Made by a program: the position numbers and the translations under genes. The notes below the pieces were generated by a model that was given only the letters and a program-made list of their open reading frames with translations, searched no databases and had not been told where the DNA came from. This document shows, in pieces, positions 36,961 through 44,931 of a stretch of 57,217 bases of DNA. The DNA is from Mesorhizobium sp. WSM4306 (GTDB taxonomy: Bacteria > Pseudomonadota > Alphaproteobacteria > Rhizobiales > Rhizobiaceae), in contig NZ_VFTC01000037.1 in the NCBI RefSeq assembly GCF_007003975.1, forward strand, positions 1 through 57,217, given 5' to 3'. Every line of letters starts with the position of its first letter. Position 1 is the first letter of the stretch.

Positions 36961-37230
36961 CTACTCCGCGGCTTTGGTAATCGGATTGACCGATACGTAG
37001 GTTCGGCCGTTGGCTTTTTTGTTGAAGGTGACTGCGCCGGTCTCGAGCGCAAAAAGGGTGTGGTCCGTGCCCATGCCGACGTTGACGCCGGGATGCCAGG
37101 TGGTGCCGCGTTGACGGATGATGATGTTGCCCGGGATAACGGCTTCGCCACCGAACTTCTTCACGCCCAGGCGCTTGGAATGCGAGTCGCGACCGTTGCG
37201 CGACGAGCCGCCAGCTTTCTTGTGTGCCAT
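36961..37230 (-). CDS. rpmA: 50S ribosomal protein L27
   Basis: An 89-residue L27. It starts MAHKKAGGSSRNGRDSHSKR, the invariant L27 beginning with no cleaved leader, and contains VIPGNIIIRQRGT and GTDHTLFALETG. It lies 99 bases after rplU on the same strand and ends before a strong terminator, so rplU-rpmA forms the usual two-gene operon. Confidence 0.97.
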   Translation of the reverse strand: MAHKKAGGSSRNGRDSHSKRLGVKKFGGEAVIPGNIIIRQRGTTWHPGVNVGMGTDHTLFALETGAVTFNKKANGRTYVSVNPITKAAE

Positions 37231-37329
37231 CTAACTAACTCCGATGCGCCTCAAGAGGCGCTTGAATGGTCTTATGAACGCGTTCGCGTTCCGTTTCAAG
37301 TCCGATCCGGCGACCCTGTCGCCGGAAAA

Positions 37330-38043
37330 TTACTTCTTCGCCAGCTCCTTGGCCTGCTCGCGCCAGTCCTTGATCTGGTCGGCGCTGAAGGGCATGTGCT
37401 CGTCGATCTTGGCGACATCCTTGTCGGTCAGCTTGGCCAGCTGCGCGAAGGTGATGATGCCCTGCTCTGCCAGATCCTTGGCTGCGACCGGGCCGATGCC
37501 CTTGATCACGGTCAAATCGTCCGGCTCGCCCTTCGGCGCCTTGAACAGCGGCGCGGCGACGGCGGTCTCGGCCTTGGCTTCTGCCTTCGGGGCAGCCTCT
37601 GCCTTGGCTTCCTTCTTGGCCTTGGCTTCCTTCGGCGCGGCCTCGGCCTTCGCCTCGGGTGCGACCTCTGCCTTGGCTTCCGGCGCCTTGGCTTCGACCT
37701 TGGCTGCGGCCTTCTTGGAAGGCTTGGCGCCACCCAGCAGGATCTCGGCGATCCTGACCGTGGTCAGAAGCTGGCGGTGGCCGATCTTGCGGCGCGAATT
37801 CTGCCGGCGGCGCTTCTTGAAAGCGATGACGGTGCGGTTCTTGCCCTGCTCGACGACTTCCGCCGTGACCAGAGCGCCATCGACGAACGGTGCGCCGAAG
37901 GTGACATTTTCGCCCTCGCCATGCGCGAGAACGCTGCCGATTTCGACGATATCGCCGACATTGGCTTCGAGCTTTTCGATCTTCAGGAGATCGTTGGCGG
38001 CAACGCGATACTGCTTACCGCCCGTTTTAATGACTGCGAACAT
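37330..38043 (-). CDS. rplU: 50S ribosomal protein L21 with C-terminal helix-hairpin-helix extension
   Basis: A 237-residue L21. Residues 1-103 are the ordinary ribosomal protein (MFAVIKTGGKQYRV to the conserved KKRRRQNSRRKIGHRQ and VRIAEIL). Residues 106-172 are a low-complexity Ala/Lys/Glu-rich linker with repeated KAEA and EAKA units. Residues 176-237 form a helix-hairpin-helix-like domain (LTVIKGIGPVAAKDLAEQGI, then FAQLAKLTDKDVAKID). Similar long forms are known from related Hyphomicrobiales genomes as far as I recall. The ATG at 38043 is certain from homology. The frame upstream to 38124 is leader sequence. Confidence 0.95.
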   Translation of the reverse strand: MFAVIKTGGKQYRVAANDLLKIEKLEANVGDIVEIGSVLAHGEGENVTFGAPFVDGALVTAEVVEQGKNRTVIAFKKRRRQNSRRKIGHRQLLTTVRIAEILLGGAKPSKKAAAKVEAKAPEAKAEVAPEAKAEAAPKEAKAKKEAKAEAAPKAEAKAETAVAAPLFKAPKGEPDDLTVIKGIGPVAAKDLAEQGIITFAQLAKLTDKDVAKIDEHMPFSADQIKDWREQAKELAKK

Positions 38044-38075
38044 TTTTTGCCTTTCGCTGTTCGGTCGGCCTTGAT

Positions 38076-38094
38076 GAACCGCCTCTGGCGGTTC
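38076..38094 (-). promoter_or_regulatory. Hairpin in the rplU leader
   Basis: The perfect 8-base arms GAACCGCC and GGCGGTTC with a three-base loop lie 33 bases upstream of the rplU start codon in the presumed 5' untranslated region. A stem at this place could mimic an rRNA site for autogenous control, which is known for several ribosomal protein operons. For this one it is only a suggestion. Confidence 0.45.
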
Positions 38095-38349
38095 GGCCGT
38101 CTTTTTGTCAGTCTGCGGGTTCAAAAAACAAGCGGCGCGGAAGAACCCTCCACGCCGATTGCGCGCTTTCCCTAACCGAAGGTTTGGCTGAAGTCAAGGC
38201 AAACGGCCCGATTCCTTGGCCATGCCGGATCCTCGCCGCGCCCGATCCCTGCGGTCGAAGGCTGGTCGGCCTCGCCTGTCGACGCGGCCGCAACGCAGCT
38301 CTCCCGACAAAGCCCACACAGGAACCTGAATTTCCCCGCGGATTTGGCC

Positions 38350-38378
38350 TTGTAACCTGTCCGCCCAGCCGTTATCTA
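38350..38378 (+). promoter_or_regulatory. Sigma-70-type promoter of the tRNA-Ser gene
   Basis: TTGTAA (38350-38355) and TATCTA (38373-38378) are separated by 17 bases and lie 34 bases upstream of the tRNA 5' end. Spacing and sequence fit a vegetative promoter. The remaining part of the 370-base gap between rplU and the tRNA shows no gene. Confidence 0.6.
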
Positions 38379-38412
38379 GTGCGCCGCGCCGGCAACGGCC
38401 GACCATGACCGC

Positions 38413-38502
38413 GGAGAGGTGGCAGAGTGGTCGAATGCACCGCACTCGAAATGCGGCATGGGTGCAAGCCCATCGGGGGTTCGAATCCCTCCCTCTCCGC
38501 CA
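38413..38502 (+). tRNA. tRNA-Ser(CGA)
   Basis: A 90-base class II tRNA. The acceptor stem GGAGAGG pairs with CCTCTCC, the anticodon loop CTCGAAA carries anticodon CGA (codon UCG), a long variable arm follows (TGGGTGCAAGCCCA region), and the T arm contains GGTTCGAATCC. The discriminator base is G and the CCA end is encoded. The integrase gene begins 114 bases downstream in the same direction. The 3' end of this tRNA is the likely attachment site. Confidence 0.96.
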
Positions 38503-38616
38503 TTTAGCTTCCATAAAAATCCTTTCCTTTCAAAAGCTTCCTTGTTGCGCTTGACCAGCACGAAGCGAAACATATCTTAGACTGTGTAACAAACTGTGTA
38601 ACATTAGAGAAAGATA

Positions 38617-39939
38617 ATGCGACGTTCCGCAGCGCCAAAGCCGCATAAACGTGAAGGCATCTGGTATCTCGTCCGCAGGGTGCCGAAGGAATTCGCGGCG
38701 TTTGATCGCCGCTGCCTAGTACGCATTTCCACGGGCGTCGCCGTGGCTGACGATCCCCGCGGTGTACGGGCGCGAGATGCAGTGCAAAGCCTCGGCGCGG
38801 GGCTGGAGGCGTATTGGCGTAGACTGCGGGAAGGCCAATCCGCCGAGGCGGGGCTGCGTTTCGAAGCCGCGAGGAAGCGCGCGCGGTCATTTGGATTGGC
38901 CTATCGCACTAACGAGGAACTAGCAGCGGGGCCGCTCGACGAACTCATGGCCCGTATCAAGCTGCTCCTCGACAAAAAATCGATCGAGGACGCGCAGGAC
39001 GTCTCGGCCGTCATGGGTGGGGAGAAGCGGCCAGCGGTCCGCCTGAGCGGTCTTATCAAGGAATTCGAGACGATCGAGCAACAGAACTTGCTGACCATGT
39101 CGCCCAACCAAATCAAGAAATGGCGTAACCCCAAAAAGCGCGCAGTTGCCAATCTGGTTGGAGTCATTGGCGACAAGGAGATCGCAAGCCTCACTCGGGA
39201 CGACGCAATCGCGTTCCGCGAGTGGTGGCAAAAGCGGATCGTTGAGGATGGACTTGATATCGGTACGGCCAACAAGGACATCGGCCATGTTTCGAAAATG
39301 CTGCGCGTCGTCGATCTGACTCACCAGCTCAAGCTGGAGCCGGTTTTTCGAAACCTGCGTCTTTCCGGCGCCGTCCCCGGGCAACGCGCTGCGTTCACAG
39401 CGGAGTTCATTCAGGAGAAGATACTCGCTGAAGGCGCGCTCGACGGACTCAATGACGAAGCCCGCCATCTAATCTATGTGATTGCCGATACCGGACTCAG
39501 GCTTTCTGAAGCGGCAAACCTCACCACCGAAACAATCCACCTCGATCGAGAAATCCCGCATGTGCGGGTGCGCCCCAATGGCCGTCGCTTGAAGACCGGT
39601 CATTCAGCCCGTGACATTCCCTTGGTTGGCGGCGCACTTGCAGCCATCAAGCTCCATCCGGACGGCTTTCCTCGTTATCGCGACAAGGCCGCGTCACTTT
39701 CAGCGCTCGTCAACAAGGTGCTCGCCAGCAAGGAACTTCTGCCGACTTCCGAGCATAGTCTTTATAGCCTGCGACACACTTTCGAGGACCGGCTGACGGC
39801 AGTTGAGGCGCCGGAGAAGGTAATTGCTTCTCTGATGGGCCACAAATGGATCCGGCCCAAATACGGCGCGGGACCTTCGTTAGCGCAAAAGCGCGAGTGG
39901 CTCCAAAAAATCGCTTTTACCCCGCCCGGGCGAATGTGA
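38617..39939 (+). CDS. Tyrosine-type site-specific integrase
   Basis: A 440-residue phage/ICE-type integrase. The N-terminal part has a DUF6538-like beginning (KREGIWYLVRRVPKEF pattern) followed by a core-binding domain. The catalytic domain starts near residue 265 with YVIADTGLRLSEAANL (first Arg), a Lys in RLKTGHSARDIPL, SLRHTFEDRL (second Arg and His), LMGHKWI and the nucleophile region PKYGAG. It appears full length and active. Its location just behind tRNA-Ser marks the left end of an integrated element. Mesorhizobium ICEs are known to use tRNA genes, including a Ser tRNA, as attachment sites. Confidence 0.93.
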   Translation: MRRSAAPKPHKREGIWYLVRRVPKEFAAFDRRCLVRISTGVAVADDPRGVRARDAVQSLGAGLEAYWRRLREGQSAEAGLRFEAARKRARSFGLAYRTNEELAAGPLDELMARIKLLLDKKSIEDAQDVSAVMGGEKRPAVRLSGLIKEFETIEQQNLLTMSPNQIKKWRNPKKRAVANLVGVIGDKEIASLTRDDAIAFREWWQKRIVEDGLDIGTANKDIGHVSKMLRVVDLTHQLKLEPVFRNLRLSGAVPGQRAAFTAEFIQEKILAEGALDGLNDEARHLIYVIADTGLRLSEAANLTTETIHLDREIPHVRVRPNGRRLKTGHSARDIPLVGGALAAIKLHPDGFPRYRDKAASLSALVNKVLASKELLPTSEHSLYSLRHTFEDRLTAVEAPEKVIASLMGHKWIRPKYGAGPSLAQKREWLQKIAFTPPGRM

Positions 39940-40252
39940 TTGCGGCGCCATCCAGGCCTTGAGAACCAACCTCACGGCTCCAGCTGTCCGAGCCATTTAG
40001 GTTGAGCGTGGCCAGCACGCGCTGCGCTCGCTCGCGATTTCCGAGCTTCCGCCGCATTTGTTCGACCTCGTATTCCAGCCTTTCGAAGGTCGGTATATAG
40101 GCATCTCCATGCCGGATGACCAAGTAGGCGGCAACAGCTAGACACCATTCTAGCTCCGTGGCCGATGGATCGGAAAAAGGGGCGACGCCATACCAAGACG
40201 AGCAACGCCTCTCGAGGGCTTCCGAACTAGGCAAACGGCCAGCATGTGGCAT
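39917..40252 (-). CDS. Unknown protein, probable accessory gene of the element
   Basis: A 111-residue reading frame with a balanced amino acid composition. It has a hydrophobic stretch around LEWCLAVAAYLVI followed by a charged helical region (YIPTFERLEYEVEQMRRKLGNRERAQRVL) that could form a short coiled coil. Its end overlaps the integrase 3' end by 23 bases. It starts 11 bases after the next gene on the same strand, which suggests a two-gene unit. No family recognised and a weak ribosome binding site. Confidence 0.5.
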   Translation of the reverse strand: MPHAGRLPSSEALERRCSSWYGVAPFSDPSATELEWCLAVAAYLVIRHGDAYIPTFERLEYEVEQMRRKLGNRERAQRVLATLNLNGSDSWSREVGSQGLDGAAITFARAG

Positions 40253-40263
40253 GGGAAAGAAAC

Positions 40264-40551
40264 CTATGCCTGATCGACGAACCTAAAGTGCTCACGAAGC
40301 TTGACCGGTACGCGGGCCATCGGAGGGTTCTGCCTAAAACCGCCAAAAATTTTGAAACACCCATTCATCCGGCTCGAATTCAAAGGGATCGGCGATTTTT
40401 GGGTTATGGCTTGCAAGCATAGTTCAGCCCAGACAAGAACGCCTGATATCTTGTCGTGCACTGTCACCCTGCCAAATATGGTGCCGGCGACAACGGCAGT
40501 TTGGCGAGCAGAAGAATTCCCGAGACTGAGACGTTCTACGGCTTGGCCCAT
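40264..40551 (-). CDS. Unknown protein, probable accessory gene of the element
   Basis: A 95-residue frame with a strong ribosome binding site (GAGGAGGAGC) 7 bases before the ATG. The sequence has a central VHDKISGVLVWAELCLQAI stretch and a basic end (MARVPVKLREHFRFVDQA). No known domain. It is followed closely by the 111-residue gene on the same strand. The opposite strand is also open over 40301-40603, but without an equivalent ribosome binding site. Confidence 0.5.
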   Translation of the reverse strand: MGQAVERLSLGNSSARQTAVVAGTIFGRVTVHDKISGVLVWAELCLQAITQKSPIPLNSSRMNGCFKIFGGFRQNPPMARVPVKLREHFRFVDQA

Positions 40552-41392
40552 GTTCGCGCTCCTCCTCGATTGGAGACAGGATGGGCCATATGGAAGCGAA
40601 TAAAAGGAGGTTGGTGACGAGTCTCGGTAGTGGAGTAGAAACGGGTGGAAAAGCTTGCGCTATTCGCCATCGGCGCCGCTAAGCGCATTTGAGAGAAGGG
40701 GCAGCGATCGCCAAGAGATGACGTCCGATCGCAAGCCGGCTAGAAATGCGACAGTGACGCGCCTTTTTTGGCACGACCTTAGCACCCGATCGGGCCTCAG
40801 CTGGTCGTCGTTGCGCAGCCGATCGGGTGCGATTTTTATAAAGCTCTCTTGGCTTTAGCTTTGAGAGCCCGTCATCGAGACAAATGCAAGGGAACGGTCC
40901 GCCCCCTGGGGACATTCGACATGCCGTGGCAGCTTCCTATGGTGAGCCAGCGCATTCCGATACACGTTTTCCGCGCTCTACCGTTGCTCCAGCACCTGTG
41001 CTGAGGCTGAGCGCTTGATCAGGACCCGACCGCTGCTGTTGCGGGATGGTGACTGGGTTGAGGTCGCGAAGACCTTGACCGCGGGTACGTTGTTCATCCC
41101 GATGAGCGCTGAGCCGAGAAGCAGCCAAGAACGCTTCCCGTAATCGAATCCTACGGGAACCGCGAAACCAGCGTCCAAAGGACGCAATTCTCCGACGTCG
41201 TTCACTCAAGCTCATCTCGCAACTTGAACGCTTGTATGAAGCCGCTGCATGTGCGCCGGTGGACCGGATTGCTGCTATCCAAACCACGTGCTCAGTTTCG
41301 CCCCCGTAATAACTCTACCGTCCGAAACGGCTTTCGCGCGTCAGGTCCACCCCACATGAAAGTTCCGCGAGCAGCACGGACGGAGAGGCCGG
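40552..41392. other. Gene-poor region between the unknown gene pair and the GGDEF-EAL gene
   Basis: About 840 bases of lower GC than the chromosome around it. Several short frames exist (for example 40978-41205 with a GTG start and 40937-41287), but none has a convincing ribosome binding site or similarity. Visible structure: the long hairpin at 40782-40838, and an 8-base inverted repeat TTCCCGTA and TACGGGAA at 41135-41142 and 41152-41159. It may contain decayed genes or a small RNA. Confidence 0.45.
40782..40838 (+). terminator. Long perfect hairpin followed by a T run
   Basis: The 12-base arms GCACCCGATCGG (40782-40793) and CCGATCGGGTGC (40819-40830) are separated by 25 bases, then followed by GATTTTTATAA. 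On the plus strand this is a terminator-like structure, although the loop is long. No plus-strand gene is seen upstream, so it could end a small RNA or be a remnant of a mobile element. Confidence 0.5.
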
Positions 41393-43294
41393 TCACAACT
41401 CCTTCGCGTGCTCTTTTACTACCGAATCAAGTGCCAAATGGAGAGGCACTGCCTTAGAGAACAGGAAGCCCTGCGCGGTTCTGCAGCCAAGCTTGTACAG
41501 AGTTTGCCGATCTGCCTCTGTTTCAACGCCCTCGGCCATGACCTCGATCCCGAGCGTCCTACCAAGATCAATCACCGCTTTGACAAGCAGCCGATTCTCC
41601 CGGGACTTGGCTAAGCCGCGAACGAAGCCCTGATCTATTTTCACCTTCCTGATCCGACTGTCCTTGAGCGATGCCAACGTCGAAAAACCGGTGCCGAAGT
41701 CATCGAGCGCGATAGAAATGCCAGCATGTGAAAGCCGGGCGAGCTTTTCATCCACTCTGTCCGGATCCACTGGGGCTTCTTCGGTAATCTCGATGTCGAA
41801 CATCGTTGCAGGGAGGTCTTTTGCCGCCAGACCATTAAGAATCATCTCGTCAATATCGCCAGCTTCCAACTCGCACGGTGAAACATTCATCGCCACACGA
41901 ACATCACGACGGTCAGCTTTGACCAAGCCCTCGATAAGAGCGCAACAGTCGGCGAATACCGTTTGAGTTAGCAGCTGAAGCATTCCAGTTTCGCGTGCCG
42001 CTGTCATGATCTCGGGCGGAGAAATGGGACCGTGAAGCGGGTGAGACCATCTTAGCAAGGCTTCAAAACTGACGACGGCTTCAGTTTCGAGTCTTACGAT
42101 TGGCTGAAACCAAGCGACCAAGCTTCTCATCGTTATCGCCGAATGAAGATCGCGTTCGATTGACTGGCGGCGTTGCAACTCCCGGGCTAGCTCGGCATCG
42201 AACAGACAAAATTCATTCCTGCCGCGGCGCTTAGCTGTGTAAAGGGCGATGTCGGCCCGCAACAACATTTCCGTTAGTCCGGGGTTTTCAGCCAAGTAGA
42301 TTCCTATAGACGCTCCAATGCGGACTGATGCGATCCCAGGATAGGGGCGAGCAAGCTTGGCTATGAGATTGGACGCGAGATTGGTGGGAGAAGGAGAATT
42401 CTTTCGCGAAGAAAAAACCAGCACGAATTCATCCCCACCGATGCGGGCGAGCGTTGAGCCCTCCGGTGCTTCTTCCTCTATTCGGCGGGCGATCCTGGCA
42501 AGCAGCTCGTCACCCGTTCTGTGACCGTAGGTATCGTTGACAGATTTGAACCCGTCCAGATCAATCAGCATGGCCACAAAGGGTCCATCGGTGTTCTCAA
42601 ACTGATCGATTGCATGTTCGAGGCCCCGCCTGTTGAGGAGCGCGGTAAGATGGTCCTCCCTGGAATTGCGCTCCATTTCCGCGGCAAGCCGCTCGGCTTG
42701 ATGTCTCAGGCGGCTCGCGTCACGGAAGCGCGCTTGTCCAACGAACGAGGATCGAACCAGGCCGCCCTCGAAAAGCAGGACGGCAAAAGCCAGAATGTAG
42801 TTTTCCGGGGCTCCCTTCGTCAGCAAACATGCGGCGGCAATGAGGAGTGGCGGTGTGATGAAGCATATCGCTGCCGCAGCATATGAGCTGCCGTACGTGA
42901 CCGCGCCAGCTGAAATGCCCGCCAGAATTATTAGATGCAGCGATGCTTGAGACGTCGTGTATCCAGCCGTTAGGACGGCAAGGAATGACCAGGTGAATCC
43001 CGCCAGAAGAGCAAGCCTGCCAAACCAGCGAAGCCGCAGCCAAACCCGTGTCAGATCATCCTGGACTCCGGGTTCCTTCAGCTGATGACGGGCGAGTGCA
43101 AGGCGGGCGGCATTTATCGCATTAACGACCGAAAACCAGGCCGCGCCAGCAAGACCGTTCCCGGAAAGGGCCTGCACGGTCAAAATCAGCCCGGACAGCA
43201 CAATGCTTATCGGCATTGAGACGAAAAGGCCTGCCCTCAGATCAGCGAGCTGGTCCTGAAGGATTCTCGCCTCCAGCGGATCTTCTTTTTCCAA
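41393..43294 (-). CDS. Membrane-bound GGDEF-EAL c-di-GMP enzyme
   Basis: A 633-residue protein: about six hydrophobic segments in residues 20-185, a short coiled-coil linker, a GGDEF domain (residues 210-370) and an EAL domain (385-625). The cyclase site reads RIGGDEF and is intact. No RxxD inhibitory site stands before it. The EAL domain keeps FEALLRW, the metal-binding ETEE-like EITEEAP, ALDDFGTG, KIDQGF and AEGVET, so phosphodiesterase activity is likely. It starts with TTG 43294 without a good ribosome binding site, so the start may be further inside. It probably links c-di-GMP to an unknown membrane signal. Confidence 0.9.
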   Translation of the reverse strand: MEKEDPLEARILQDQLADLRAGLFVSMPISIVLSGLILTVQALSGNGLAGAAWFSVVNAINAARLALARHQLKEPGVQDDLTRVWLRLRWFGRLALLAGFTWSFLAVLTAGYTTSQASLHLIILAGISAGAVTYGSSYAAAAICFITPPLLIAAACLLTKGAPENYILAFAVLLFEGGLVRSSFVGQARFRDASRLRHQAERLAAEMERNSREDHLTALLNRRGLEHAIDQFENTDGPFVAMLIDLDGFKSVNDTYGHRTGDELLARIARRIEEEAPEGSTLARIGGDEFVLVFSSRKNSPSPTNLASNLIAKLARPYPGIASVRIGASIGIYLAENPGLTEMLLRADIALYTAKRRGRNEFCLFDAELARELQRRQSIERDLHSAITMRSLVAWFQPIVRLETEAVVSFEALLRWSHPLHGPISPPEIMTAARETGMLQLLTQTVFADCCALIEGLVKADRRDVRVAMNVSPCELEAGDIDEMILNGLAAKDLPATMFDIEITEEAPVDPDRVDEKLARLSHAGISIALDDFGTGFSTLASLKDSRIRKVKIDQGFVRGLAKSRENRLLVKAVIDLGRTLGIEVMAEGVETEADRQTLYKLGCRTAQGFLFSKAVPLHLALDSVVKEHAKEL

Positions 43295-43469
43295 GGCTGG
43301 ACGGGTCAGCTTGCTTACTCCTGCTTGTCCGCAGCCTATGCAGCCCCCCTGAAGGACGGGTTAATTCTTCAATCGGAGATCAGCGTCGGGGAGCAGGATT
43401 ACTCCGGTGCATCATGCACTCTCTCATCGCTCGCCCAGCACGCGCAAAAATGCGACTGCTGGTGCAGTA

Positions 43470-44648
43470 TCACCGCTGGAGCTCCGCCGAAATCCCATGC
43501 CGGACAAGGGGAACATGTTGGGCAAAGCGAAGCCCCAGATGCCTTGCAAGCCGTGCCGCCAGGTGGTCTCTGGAGTAGAGTCCAACCAATATGTTCGTTG
43601 CATGGTAGAGCGGCGCCGCCGACAGGCGCAGCCGCCTTTCGTATATATGCAGCATGTCGGGGTCGCCAACATTGCGGCCGTCGCGGCACGCAGTCATGAT
43701 TCCACGGGCGAGTTGCTTCTGGCTGCTGAGACCGATGTTGAATCCGTGAGCGGTCACCGGGTGCATGCCGATGGCAGCGTCGCCGATGAGTGCGGCGCTC
43801 GGCGCCCGGAATTTGTGCGCCCAGGTCGTGACCAGCGGATAGGTGTGGCGCTTGCTTGCCAAGGTCATTTTTCCAAGGCGCCCTCGACACCGTTTCGTCA
43901 ACTCCGACAGGAACAAATCATCATCGAAGGCAAGCAGTCTATAGGCCTCGTTTGAGCGCAATGTGAGCAGCAGCGACGACATGCCCTCCGCGAGGGGCAA
44001 TATCGCTATCGTCTGATGGTGATCGAACCATTCGATGGCGATCTGGTGGTGGGCGCGCTCGTGCCTCACTCGGCAAATCAGCATCGAGTGGCCAAGCCGG
44101 TTGATATCGGCGCCGATGCCTAGCAGATCACGCGTGGCGGACAAACGCGAATCCGCGGCAACAACCAGCCGAGCAGTTAAACGCGCGCCATTAGAGAGCG
44201 TTACGACTGCTCCTTCTTGGCTGTTTGTTGCATCGACGACCGAGTGGCCGCACAACAGCCGGGCGCGATCCTGCAAGCGGACGATTTTGAACAGCGCCTC
44301 GCGGATCCGGCAATTTGGAACCAAAACCCCCAGCGGTTCTCCAGAGTTGCTGGGAGGATCGAAACGAAGAGCGAATGCGCTCGAGCCGTTGAGCACGCGC
44401 GCGCCTTGAAGTGCTGATTTGTCCGAAGCCGGGATGACATCCCAGGCGCCGAGCTCGCGAAGGGTTCTGATCGAAGCGTTGGTCAGCGCGATTTCGCGAC
44501 CATCGAAAGCCGGATTCGCCAGACTATCGAATGTGTTCTGTTCAACAACTGCCACCTTGAGTTCGCTTTGGGCAAGCGACGCAGCGAACGAAAGGCCGAC
44601 CGGGCCGGCTCCAACGACAACGATGTCAAAATTATCGTCAGAGCCCAT
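43470..44648 (-). CDS. ubiM: UbiM-like FAD-dependent ubiquinone biosynthesis hydroxylase
   Basis: A 392-residue flavoprotein monooxygenase of the UbiH/Coq6 group. It has FDIVVVGAGPVGLSFAASLA at the N-terminus and GDAAIGMHPVTAHGFNIGL near residue 285. The strings PAFDGREIALTNASIRTLRE and the long stretch around MLICRVRHERAHH resemble UbiM in my recollection. UbiM hydroxylates one or more ring positions of ubiquinone in some Proteobacteria. The ATG at 44648 is chosen from homology. The frame reaches back to 45059, through the non-coding repeat and the end of the CHAT gene, and is not coding there. It may be a second copy of a ubiquinone hydroxylase that came with the element. Confidence 0.83.
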   Translation of the reverse strand: MGSDDNFDIVVVGAGPVGLSFAASLAQSELKVAVVEQNTFDSLANPAFDGREIALTNASIRTLRELGAWDVIPASDKSALQGARVLNGSSAFALRFDPPSNSGEPLGVLVPNCRIREALFKIVRLQDRARLLCGHSVVDATNSQEGAVVTLSNGARLTARLVVAADSRLSATRDLLGIGADINRLGHSMLICRVRHERAHHQIAIEWFDHHQTIAILPLAEGMSSLLLTLRSNEAYRLLAFDDDLFLSELTKRCRGRLGKMTLASKRHTYPLVTTWAHKFRAPSAALIGDAAIGMHPVTAHGFNIGLSSQKQLARGIMTACRDGRNVGDPDMLHIYERRLRLSAAPLYHATNILVGLYSRDHLAARLARHLGLRFAQHVPLVRHGISAELQR

Positions 44649-44724
44649 CAGCGTGCCGCCATCCGGTCGCCTATCCTCGTGTAACGGTGGAACTGAGCCG
44701 AGTGACATGAGCTCCGTGCCCGCC

Positions 44725-44931
44725 GCATTGCCTAAAGGCGCTGGGCCGGGAGATTCGCATCGATCGGCAACGAAGCACTCAAAGCGCTCAGAGGTGGATG
44801 CGGCTAACCGATCCCGCCCTTTCGCCGCGCAGCCGCGCAGATCGCCGCCAGCAAGCGAGACACTCGCGACGCTGGTCAGCGACGGCCGCGCCGCATCGAT
44901 CGCCACATTCCACCTGGAACCCTTGCGCATA
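44725..44931. repeat. Diverged direct repeat, copy A (upstream of ubiM)
   Basis: Non-coding sequence that aligns in three blocks with 45640-46033. Block 1 (44725-44785) shares GGGCCGGGA and GATCGGCAACGA. Block 2 (44847-44895) shares GCCAGCAAGCGAGA. Block 3 (44898-44931) shares TTCCAC, TGGAACCC and TGCGCA. Identity is high inside the blocks but not perfect. It starts about 75 bases upstream of the ubiM start codon and runs up to the CHAT gene stop codon. Confidence 0.75.

Noticed and set aside
40937..41287. A 116-residue minus-strand gene in the gene-poor stretch.
   Set aside because: Arg/Ser-rich, low-quality translation without a ribosome binding site. A 75-residue GTG frame on another register is no better supported.
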